DNA of 40,195 bases from Chloroflexota bacterium. GTDB taxonomy: Bacteria > Chloroflexota > Dormibacteria > CF-121. Each line of letters begins with the position of its first letter. Positions within the stretch are counted from its first letter, which is position 1. Below the pieces are notes generated by a model, which was not told the DNA's origin, searched no databases, and saw only the letters and a program-made list of their open reading frames with translations. The translations under genes were made by a program, and so were the position numbers. The stretch lies in contig VBFR01000192.1 of the NCBI GenBank assembly GCA_005889345.1, forward strand, positions 1 through 40,195, in the 5' to 3' direction. Of the stretch, positions 26,274 to 33,429 are shown piece by piece.

Positions 26274-26845
26274 GCGCGAAGCAGCGGCGGCGGCGAGCCC
26301 AGGCGCTGGTCGAGACGGCGATGATCCTGCCCGTTCTGGTGCTTCTGATGCTCGGTGCGGCCGACCTGGGGCGCGCCTTCTATCTCAAGCTCGAGATGTC
26401 CGGCGCCAGCCGGGCCGGCATGCGCATGGCCGTGCTCGGCCCGGTCGTGGACATTGGAAACGCGGTTCGGTCTGAGCCGAACTCGGCGATCCCCAACAGC
26501 GCAGCAGCCTGGGGCTCGATGGCCCAGGGGGGGTCGAATGGCGATTGCACCTCCGCCACCCAGCGTTGCGGCGACCCGACGGGCTGCCGCCCCGGTTCCG
26601 CTTCCGCCTGGGGCGGCGTCAACCAGCAGGCCTGCTTCGCGGTGCGAACCTGCATCACCTGGACGAGCGGCTCCTGCGCCAGCTACAGCGCGTGGGGGGT
26701 TCGGCCCAACGCCGGCGCCGATCAGGCCGTCGAGGTGTTTACCGTCTACCGCTTCCTGCCAGCCACGCCACTCATCGCCAACTTCGCCGGTGGTACCGGC
26801 ACGTTCTATCTCACGGCTGACACGTTAGGCCTGCAACTGTATTGA
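26270..26845 (+). CDS. TadE-family pseudopilin-like protein, cysteine-rich
   Basis: A 191-residue protein with the TadE motif AQALVETAMILPVLVLLML after an arginine-rich leader, then FYLKLEMSGASRAGMRM. The exported part holds six cysteines within about 55 residues (GDC, QRC, TGC, QQAC, RTC, GSC), an even number suggesting disulfides. With the two upstream genes it forms a three-gene pseudopilin operon of the TadE-TadG-TadE kind. Confidence 0.8.
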   Translation: MSAKQRRRRAQALVETAMILPVLVLLMLGAADLGRAFYLKLEMSGASRAGMRMAVLGPVVDIGNAVRSEPNSAIPNSAAAWGSMAQGGSNGDCTSATQRCGDPTGCRPGSASAWGGVNQQACFAVRTCITWTSGSCASYSAWGVRPNAGADQAVEVFTVYRFLPATPLIANFAGGTGTFYLTADTLGLQLY

Positions 26846-26849
26846 TCTC

Positions 26850-26865
26850 GCCCCTTTCGTGGGGC
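26850..26865 (+). terminator. Short GC hairpin after the tad-like operon
   Basis: GCCCC (26850-26854) and GGGGC (26861-26865) pair across the loop TTTCGT, four bases after the last pseudopilin stop. It may end that transcript, although no T-run follows. Confidence 0.4.
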
Positions 26866-26874
26866 AAGCCGCGG

Positions 26875-26907
26875 ATGGCCGCCGACGATATACCGCTCAG
26901 CGGCCAT
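26875..26907 (+). promoter_or_regulatory. Inverted repeat covering the start codon of the FMN-binding gene
   Basis: ATGGCCGC (26875-26882) and GCGGCCAT (26900-26907) are perfectly complementary around a 17-nt spacer that includes CGATATACCG. The right arm ends in the first two bases of the ATG at 26906. In RNA it would hide the start codon; in DNA it could be an operator. Confidence 0.45.
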
Positions 26908-27322
26908 GGCACGAAAGCGACGTCCTTCCACAGAGCTCATGGTGCTCGGCGCCTCGGCAGTCCTGGGCGTCTACGCAGCTGGCTATCTGATCACCGAGCC
27001 GGGGGCCGGCTTGCTGGATCAGATCGTCAGCGCGGCCCCATCCGCGATCGCGGCTACCGGCAGGCTTCGTGACGGGACGTACCTCGGACAAGGGCAGAGC
27101 CGGTTCGGCGCCGTCTACGTCACGGTGGCGATCACGCAGGGCCGGATCAGCCAGGTATGGATCAACGCGGTGACGACGACCTTTCCCAGCCAGGCGATCG
27201 ATGCGCTGCGCGACCAGGTGGTGGTGCGGCAATCGGCGGCGGTCGACCTGGTCAGCGGCGCGACGGCCAGTAGCAGCGCATTCGTGCAGGCGATCCAAGC
27301 CGCCCTCCGGCAGGCCCAGTGA
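26906..27322 (+). CDS. Membrane-anchored FMN-binding domain protein
   Basis: A 138-residue protein with a basic N-terminus, one transmembrane helix (about 11-30) and a C-terminal FMN-bind domain. The flavinylation motif is DLVSGATASS, with Thr120 in SGAT the expected attachment point for a covalent FMN, as in NqrC and RnfG. The anchor orientation places the flavin outside the cytoplasmic membrane. The next gene is apbE, the FMN transferase that recognises this motif, and the third encodes an RnfD-like protein, so the three form a compact electron-transfer unit. No clear Shine-Dalgarno is present and an inverted repeat covers the start. Confidence 0.83.
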   Translation: MARKRRPSTELMVLGASAVLGVYAAGYLITEPGAGLLDQIVSAAPSAIAATGRLRDGTYLGQGQSRFGAVYVTVAITQGRISQVWINAVTTTFPSQAIDALRDQVVVRQSAAVDLVSGATASSSAFVQAIQAALRQAQ

Positions 27323-28251
27323 CGTCTGCAATCGCCCACCGCCACCGCCCTGCGCGCGCCCTGATGGACACGGTCGTGTCGATCGACATCGTGGGTGACC
27401 CCGGTCCCACCGTCGAACGGGGTGCGATCGATCGAGCCTTCGGGTGGTTTTCCGCCGTGGAGTCGGCGTGTACCCGGTTCGACCCGACGAGCGAACTGAT
27501 GCGTCTGTGCGCCACGATTGGCAGCCCGGTGCGTGTCAGTCCCATTCTCTTCGAAGTGGTGCGGTTCGCCCTGGCCGTTGCGCGCTTGACCGACGGCGCG
27601 TTCGACCCCACCGTCGGTGGGCTGATGGAAGCGCGCGGCTTCAACCGCAGCTACCGTACCGGCCTACGGACGGCGTCTGCCATCGCGGAAGGTCAGCAGC
27701 CCACCTACCGCGACGTCGAGGTAGACGAAACCGCGCATGCGATCACGCTCCATCGTCCCCTCGTCGTCGATCTTGGGGCGGTGGCGAAGGGCTTCGCGAT
27801 CGACCTGGCGGCTCGGGAACTGGCTGGCACAGGTGGCTACGCGATCGATGCCGGCGGTGACATCTCTGTCCGCGGTCGCCGCGGCGACGGATCACCCTGG
27901 CGCGTCGGCGTTCGACACCCCGCGCAACCTGATGCGCTCTGGTGCATCCTCCAGCCAGAGGATGCTGCCGTCTGCACCTCCGCTGGCTACGCGCGACGGA
28001 TTGACGCGCTCGAGCACCATCTTCTCGACCCGCGCACCGGCCGGTCGCCGCGCGATCTTGTCAGCACGACGGTGGTCGCACCCAGCGCAATGCTCGCCGA
28101 CGCCCTCTCGACCGCCGCCTTCGTCCTGGGCCCCGAAGCCGGTCTGCGGTTGCTGGCACGGCAGGGTGTCGATGGACTGACGCTCGACCGCGCCATCGCT
28201 CCCGCCATGACCGCTGGGTTCGCCGGGATGATCGAGCGCAGGTCGCCGTGA
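27319..28251 (+). CDS. apbE: FAD:protein FMN transferase ApbE
   Basis: A 310-residue ApbE-family flavin transferase. Visible family motifs include MDTVVSIDIV, DPTVGGLMEARGF, VDLGAVAKGFAIDLAA and YAIDAGGDISVRG, the last two being the FAD- and magnesium-binding regions. It transfers FMN from FAD to a threonine in an SGAT motif, here most likely Thr120 of the preceding protein. No signal peptide or lipobox is visible, which is unusual if the acceptor domain is outside the cell. The GTG start overlaps the preceding stop (GTGA), so acceptor and enzyme are translationally coupled. Confidence 0.88.
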   Translation: MTSAIAHRHRPARALMDTVVSIDIVGDPGPTVERGAIDRAFGWFSAVESACTRFDPTSELMRLCATIGSPVRVSPILFEVVRFALAVARLTDGAFDPTVGGLMEARGFNRSYRTGLRTASAIAEGQQPTYRDVEVDETAHAITLHRPLVVDLGAVAKGFAIDLAARELAGTGGYAIDAGGDISVRGRRGDGSPWRVGVRHPAQPDALWCILQPEDAAVCTSAGYARRIDALEHHLLDPRTGRSPRDLVSTTVVAPSAMLADALSTAAFVLGPEAGLRLLARQGVDGLTLDRAIAPAMTAGFAGMIERRSP

Positions 28252-29075
28252 TGGTCGAAGCCCGACGCTGGATTCGATCGCCCAAGGGCAACCTCACCGC
28301 GCTGCTTTGTCTTCTGCTGATCGTCGCCATACCGGTCGAGGGCATCGCTCGCATCGCCAGTCAGCTCGTGGTCGCGGTGGCGTTATCCGTCGGGGTCGAC
28401 GTAGCCGTTTCGCTGGTCAGACGCGGAAGCCTGTCCCTTCCGGATGGAGGCCTGATCACCGGCTTGATGATCGGCTTGATTCTGGTCCCGGGCGCGCCGA
28501 TGGCGGCGGTCCTGACGGCAACCGCGCTGGCGGCCGCGTCGAAGCACGCACTTCGGACCCCGCAATCGAACCTCTTCAATCCGGCGGCCTTCGGTCTGCT
28601 CGCCTCGCTGCTGCTGGTGCCGGCCGGCCAGAGCTGGTGGGGGGCGCTGGCCGACCTCCCGGCGCCCTTCGTCGCCGTCCTGCTCGTCGGCGGCAGCGTC
28701 ATCGCCTGGCGCGTCAGCAAGCTCCCCATGGTCCTCGCCTTCTTCGCCGGCTACTTTGCCGCCTTCACACTGGCCGCGATCGTGGTGAACGGACCGAGTG
28801 CCAGCCTGGCCGCGGTCTTCCGGCCACCCTTCCTCGATGCCACGCTCTTCTTCGGCTTCTTGATGCTCACCGACCCGGCCACGTCGCCCAACCGCCTCGA
28901 GGACCAGCTCGTGTTCGCCGCCGCGACCGCCGCAGTCAGTGCCTCCGCGTTCGTGACGATTCATGGCCTCCATTACCTCTTCATCGGCTTGCTGGTGGCC
29001 AATTTGTGGTGGGCCTGGCGTCGGGCCACGGCGCGACCCGCCGGCCAGCTGGCGCCGTCCCACGCGGGACCGTAA
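28248..29075 (+). CDS. RnfD/NqrB-like membrane protein
   Basis: A 275-residue integral membrane protein with eight or so hydrophobic segments. The stretches TPQSNLFNPAAFGLL and FFGFLMLTDPATSPNR match conserved regions of RnfD and NqrB, which carry flavin and electrons across the membrane. The SGAT motif that binds FMN in true RnfD/NqrB is not seen. It likely passes electrons between the membrane quinone pool or a cytoplasmic donor and the outward-facing FMN protein. The start is a GTG at 28248 (or the adjacent ATG at 28251) overlapping the apbE stop. Confidence 0.75.
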   Translation: MMVEARRWIRSPKGNLTALLCLLLIVAIPVEGIARIASQLVVAVALSVGVDVAVSLVRRGSLSLPDGGLITGLMIGLILVPGAPMAAVLTATALAAASKHALRTPQSNLFNPAAFGLLASLLLVPAGQSWWGALADLPAPFVAVLLVGGSVIAWRVSKLPMVLAFFAGYFAAFTLAAIVVNGPSASLAAVFRPPFLDATLFFGFLMLTDPATSPNRLEDQLVFAAATAAVSASAFVTIHGLHYLFIGLLVANLWWAWRRATARPAGQLAPSHAGP

Positions 29076-29118
29076 GCTCCTCGTTATGCTGTGATCCGGC
29101 GTTAAGGACGGAGGAGGG

Positions 29119-31641
29119 ATGCGCGTGACCAGCCTGCCCGACCGGGCAAGGGTCGTCGTGATCGGCGCCGGCATCGTCGGTAACAGCATGGCCTACCACC
29201 TGGCGCAGCAGGGTTGGAAGGAGATCGTCCTGATCGACAAGGGCCGACTTCCCAACCCGGGCGGTTCGACGGGGCACGCCTCCAACTTCATCTTTCTCAC
29301 CGACCATTCGAAGGAGATGACGCTCTTCACGCTGGACAGCGTGCGCCAGTACAAAGAGCTGGGTGTCTTCACCCAGAGCGGCGGCGTCGAGGTCGCTCGC
29401 ACCGCCGAGCGGATGGACGAGCTCAAGCGGCGCATGGCATCGAGCAAGGCCTGGGGTATCGACGCCGAGCTGGTATCGCCGGCCGAAGTGAAAGGCCTCG
29501 TGCCCTACATCAACGAAAAGATCATCCTCGGCGGTTTCAGCACGCCAGGCATCGGCACCGTCGACTCGCTGCGGGGCGGGACCTTGATGCGCGAGCAGGC
29601 AGAGGCGTCGGGCGCCCTCACCGTGATGGCGAGCACTGAGGTGATAGGCATCGTTGTCGAAAACGGCCGGGTCAGCCGTGTGCGGACGGACAAGGGAGAG
29701 ATCGAAACCGAGACCGTGGTCATTACGAGCGGCATCTGGAGCCCGCGTCTCGCCCGCATGGCTGGCGCCTCCATCCCGCTCAGCCCCGCCGTGCACCAGA
29801 TGATCAGTGTCGGGCCGGTGCCGCTCTTTGCCGACACCGTCGGCGAGATCAAGTACCCGATCATCCGCGACATGGATACCAACGGGTACGAGCGCCAGCA
29901 TGGCGGCGACCTCGAGGTGGGCTCTTACGACCACCGTCCGATCCTGTGGGAACCCGACGATATCCCGTCGATCGGCCAGTCCAAGCTGTCGCCGACCGAG
30001 TTGCCCTTCACCAAGGAGGACTTCGACGAATCGCTGGAGCACGCGCTCGAGCTCATCCCCGACATCCTGGGCGACCCGAGTGTCGGCATCCGGCACGCTA
30101 TCAACGGTCTGCTCTCGCTGACCCCGGACGGGTTGCCGCTGCTGGGGGAGACGCCAGAGGTGAAAGGGCTGTGGTCGGTGGCCGCGATTTGGATCAAGGA
30201 AGCCCCCGGCATCGCGCGCTGCGTCGCCGAGTGGATGACGTCGGGCGTCCCCGAGATCGACCCTTCGGGATCGGACATCGCGCGCTTCTACGATCACCAG
30301 AAAACCGGGGCGCACATTCGTGCACGTACGGCGGAGGGTTTCAACAAGACCTACGGCATCGTCCACCCGCGCGAGCAGTGGGAATCGAATCGCCGGGTTC
30401 GCGTCAGCCCGTTCTACGAGCGCGAGAAGGCGCTCGATGCCGTCTTCTTCGAAACCGCGGGCTGGGAACGTCCCAACTGGTACGCCTCGAACAAGTTGCT
30501 GCTCGAGGAGTACGGCGAGCGGGTGATGCCGCGCCGCTACGAGTGGGACGCGCGCTGGTGGTCGCCGATCATCAACGCCGAGCACCTGGCGATGCGCGAC
30601 CGCGTGGGCATGGTCGACCTGTCGGCCTTTGCGGTCTTCGATATCGCGGGCAGCTGCGCGCTCGATTACATGCAGAAGATGTGCGTGGTCCAGATGAATG
30701 TCCCGGTCGGGCGTGTCATCTACACCTCACTGCTGAACACGGCCGGCGGGATCAAGGCCGATCTCACGGTAATGCGGTTGGGTCCGAACCACTTCCGTGT
30801 GGTGACCGGCGGCGCCGACGGGATGCGCGACCGCAAATGGTTTACGGATCACCTGCCCGATGATGGCGCGGTCCAGCTTACCGACCTGACCTCGAGCTGG
30901 GCCACCATCGGCGTCTGGGGGCCGCGCGCTCGCGACCTGCTGCAATCGATCACCGGCGCCGACGTGTCGAACGAGGGCTTTGCGTTCGGGACCTGCCGCT
31001 TCATCGACATCGGTCCGGTGCGCGCGCTGGCATCGCGCATCTCCTACGTCGGCGAGCTGGGCTGGGAAATTTACGTGCCCTTCGAGCAGGGCGCGCGCCT
31101 CTGGGACGCGATCTCCGAGGCCGGGCAGCCGCACCGGATCGCGCCGGTCGGCATCGGTGTCTATGGCACCACCGGCCGTCTAGAAAAGTGCTACCGCGCC
31201 TACGGCAACGAGTTGGAGCAGGAGTTCAACCTGGTGGAAACGGGTCTTGCCCGGCCTCAGGTCAAGCCGCAGGACTTCATCGGCAAAGAGGCGTACCTCA
31301 AGCAGCGCTCCGAGCCGCCGGCGGTCACGCTCTGCACGCTGACGATCGACGACAACACCTCGCGCTCGGGTTTCAAGCGCTTCATGATGGGACGCGAACC
31401 GGTGCTGTCCCCGCAGGGCAAGCGGCTCGTCGACCGGCACGGTCGGGGCTCCTATGTCACCAGCGCCGGGTCAGGCCCATCGGTCGGCAAGACCATCCTG
31501 ATGAGCTTCCTTCCACCGGAACAGGCGAAGGCCGGCACCAAGCTCGCGGTCGAATATTTTGGCGAGCAGTATCCGGCAACCGTCGCCGTTGTCGGTCCCA
31601 CGCCGCTCTTCGACCCGCAGAACGCCCGCGTGCGGAGCTAG
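29119..31641 (+). CDS. DMGDH/sarcosine-dehydrogenase-like FAD and GcvT-fold protein C
   Basis: An 840-residue DAO-GcvT fusion. The FAD fold starts VVVIGAGIVGNSMAYHL (12-28). The flavin-histidine region reads GGSTGHASNF (about H53), clearly different from protein A. The GcvT domain has LLNTAGGIKADLTVMRL with the conserved aspartate and SYVGELGWEIYVPFEQGARL. ETF beta and alpha follow at 11 and 2 bp spacing, so this paralogue almost certainly reduces that ETF. It is preceded by GGAGGAGGG directly before the ATG. The substrate is an N-methyl amino acid by family; the divergent flavin site means it may not be dimethylglycine or sarcosine. Confidence 0.86.
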   Translation: MRVTSLPDRARVVVIGAGIVGNSMAYHLAQQGWKEIVLIDKGRLPNPGGSTGHASNFIFLTDHSKEMTLFTLDSVRQYKELGVFTQSGGVEVARTAERMDELKRRMASSKAWGIDAELVSPAEVKGLVPYINEKIILGGFSTPGIGTVDSLRGGTLMREQAEASGALTVMASTEVIGIVVENGRVSRVRTDKGEIETETVVITSGIWSPRLARMAGASIPLSPAVHQMISVGPVPLFADTVGEIKYPIIRDMDTNGYERQHGGDLEVGSYDHRPILWEPDDIPSIGQSKLSPTELPFTKEDFDESLEHALELIPDILGDPSVGIRHAINGLLSLTPDGLPLLGETPEVKGLWSVAAIWIKEAPGIARCVAEWMTSGVPEIDPSGSDIARFYDHQKTGAHIRARTAEGFNKTYGIVHPREQWESNRRVRVSPFYEREKALDAVFFETAGWERPNWYASNKLLLEEYGERVMPRRYEWDARWWSPIINAEHLAMRDRVGMVDLSAFAVFDIAGSCALDYMQKMCVVQMNVPVGRVIYTSLLNTAGGIKADLTVMRLGPNHFRVVTGGADGMRDRKWFTDHLPDDGAVQLTDLTSSWATIGVWGPRARDLLQSITGADVSNEGFAFGTCRFIDIGPVRALASRISYVGELGWEIYVPFEQGARLWDAISEAGQPHRIAPVGIGVYGTTGRLEKCYRAYGNELEQEFNLVETGLARPQVKPQDFIGKEAYLKQRSEPPAVTLCTLTIDDNTSRSGFKRFMMGREPVLSPQGKRLVDRHGRGSYVTSAGSGPSVGKTILMSFLPPEQAKAGTKLAVEYFGEQYPATVAVVGPTPLFDPQNARVRS

Positions 31642-31652
31642 AGGCCGGCTCG

Positions 31653-32417
31653 GTGAACGTCCTGGTCTGCGTCAAGCGCGTCCCCGCCACCGCCGGCCAG
31701 ATCACGCTGACGGCCGACGCCCAGGACATCGACACGCGCTATCTCGGATTCACGATCAGCCCCCACGAGGAATGCGCGGTCGAGGAAGCCGTGCGAATGA
31801 TCGAAGCGCACGGTGGCAGTACGACCGTGCTGACGCTGGGGCCGGAGGCCGCGACCGACCAGCTGCGCGATGCCATGGCGCTGGGCATCGAGCGCGCGAT
31901 CCTGCTGCAAAGCGATGGCCGCGAGTGGGATCCGGTAGCGACCGCGTCGGCGATCGTCGAAGCGATCGAGGCCGAAGGCGCCGCCGGTCGAAGCTACGAC
32001 CTCGTCCTCTTCGGAAACGAGTCGGCGGACAGCGCCGGCTACCAGGTGGGTGTGCGCGTCGCCGACGCTCTCGATCTTCCGTGCGCGACCGGCATCAAGG
32101 CGATCGAGCTCAGCGACGGCCGCGCGACGGTCCGCCGCCAGACGGAATCAGGCTGGGAGTCCGCCGAATTAGCGCTCCCGGCCGTGGTGACGGTGAAGGA
32201 AGGCCTCAACCTGCCGCGCTATCCGTCACTCCCCGGGCGACTCAAGGCGAAGAAGAAAGAGGTCGAGCGGATCACGCCACAGTGGCGGGATGGGGGGCTG
32301 GAAAAGGTCCGCCTCAAGCTGCCGGTGCAGGCGGAACACACCGTCGAGATCCTGGGAAAGAACGGCGACGCCGGAGCCCAGCTTGTGGAAGTCTTTCAGC
32401 GCCTGCGGTTGCTTTGA
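31653..32417 (+). CDS. etfB: Electron transfer flavoprotein subunit beta
   Basis: A 254-residue protein opening NVLVCVKRVPATAGQI, the typical ETF beta start, with the signature VKEGLNLPRYPSLPGRLKAK near residue 190, the region that recognises partner dehydrogenases. It binds AMP and, with EtfA, one FAD. The GTG start lies 11 bp after the oxidase C stop. It is the expected electron acceptor of the DMGDH-like proteins. Confidence 0.92.
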   Translation: MNVLVCVKRVPATAGQITLTADAQDIDTRYLGFTISPHEECAVEEAVRMIEAHGGSTTVLTLGPEAATDQLRDAMALGIERAILLQSDGREWDPVATASAIVEAIEAEGAAGRSYDLVLFGNESADSAGYQVGVRVADALDLPCATGIKAIELSDGRATVRRQTESGWESAELALPAVVTVKEGLNLPRYPSLPGRLKAKKKEVERITPQWRDGGLEKVRLKLPVQAEHTVEILGKNGDAGAQLVEVFQRLRLL

Positions 32418-32419
32418 TC

Positions 32420-33415
32420 ATGGTCCTCGCGTTCATCGAGCACGTCGCCGGAGCGCCGACCATGCTGTCCCTCGAGGTGCTCACGATGGCAAACCGCCTC
32501 GCTGGGGAGATGGGCACCCAGCTCGAGGCCATCGCCATTGGTCCGAACGCGGCCGCCGCCACCGGGATCCTCTCTTCGTACGGGGTGAGCACCCTGCACG
32601 TTGCGGACGACGGACGGTTGGCCGACTACGCGCCGGCCGCCTGGGCGCACGCGATCGCCGAGCTTGTCCGCGAGGTCGATCCCGACGTCGTCATCGGAAC
32701 GGCGAGCGACCGTGGTGGCGAGGTGATGGCCCATGTCGCGACGCGCATGAAGTTGCCGATGGCCGCCAACTGCACCGAGATCGCACCCGGCGATCCTTTC
32801 ACCGTGATACGACAGCGTTGGGGTGGCAGCCTGCTCGAGGAGGCGCATCTCAAGGGCACGATCAAGCTCCTGACGCTCGCGCCTCACGCGCTCACGGCGG
32901 CGGCGTCGCCCAGCCGTACCGAGGTCACGACGCACGCGTTTTCGCCAGCGCTCGATGACAAAGACTTTCGCGTGCGACTTCAGCCCCAGGTCGAGGTAGA
33001 TACCGGAAAGATCTCGCTCGCACAGGCGCGCGTGGTCGTCGGCGGGGGCCGCGGTGTGGGCAGCGCCGAGGGATTCGCCGCGCTCGAAGAATTGGCAGGC
33101 CTGCTCGGCGGCGCCGTCGGCTGCTCGCGCGCGGTGACCAGCCTCGGCTGGCGGCCACACAGCGACCAGGTGGGCCAGACCGGGACGCGGATCGCGCCCG
33201 ACCTCTACATCGCCTGCGGCATTAGCGGCGCGATCCAGCACATGGTCGGCTGCCGCGCGGCGAAGCACATCCTCGCGATCAATACGGACGCCGGCGCGCC
33301 GATCGTGGCCCAGGCCGACTATGCGGTGATCGGCGATGTCCAGAAAGTGCTCGCCGCCGTCAACGCCGAAGTCCGGCGGGTCAAGGCAGGCGAGCCGAGC
33401 CGCAGTCCGGCTTGA
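32420..33415 (+). CDS. etfA: Electron transfer flavoprotein subunit alpha
   Basis: A 331-residue protein. The N-terminal half is ETF-like, and the C-terminal FAD domain shows the family signature VGQTGTRIAPDLYIACGISG, followed by HMVGCRAAKHILAIN and DAGAPIVAQADYAVIGDV. It carries the FAD of the heterodimer. No ETF:quinone oxidoreductase gene is in the window, so the onward route to the respiratory chain is not shown. The gene ends at an inverted repeat facing the convergent cyclase gene. Confidence 0.93.
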   Translation: MVLAFIEHVAGAPTMLSLEVLTMANRLAGEMGTQLEAIAIGPNAAAATGILSSYGVSTLHVADDGRLADYAPAAWAHAIAELVREVDPDVVIGTASDRGGEVMAHVATRMKLPMAANCTEIAPGDPFTVIRQRWGGSLLEEAHLKGTIKLLTLAPHALTAAASPSRTEVTTHAFSPALDDKDFRVRLQPQVEVDTGKISLAQARVVVGGGRGVGSAEGFAALEELAGLLGGAVGCSRAVTSLGWRPHSDQVGQTGTRIAPDLYIACGISGAIQHMVGCRAAKHILAINTDAGAPIVAQADYAVIGDVQKVLAAVNAEVRRVKAGEPSRSPA

Positions 33416-33420
33416 GCCGG
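33407..33420. terminator. Inverted repeat between convergent etfA and cyclase genes
   Basis: CCGGCT (33407-33412) and AGCCGG (33415-33420) pair perfectly across TG and span the etfA stop. It lies between two convergent genes 14 bp apart, the position expected for a shared terminator, but there is no T-run on either strand. Confidence 0.35.
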
Positions 33421-33429
33421 GCTCTCTCG

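Noticed and set aside
26906-29075. Complete Rnf or Nqr complex
   Set aside because: Only FMN-bind, ApbE and an RnfD-like protein are present; subunits A, B, C, E and F are absent.
28981-30585. Long minus-strand reading frame of 534 codons opposite oxidase C
   Set aside because: The opposite strand encodes a clear DMGDH-GcvT protein; the antisense frame has no recognisable motif.
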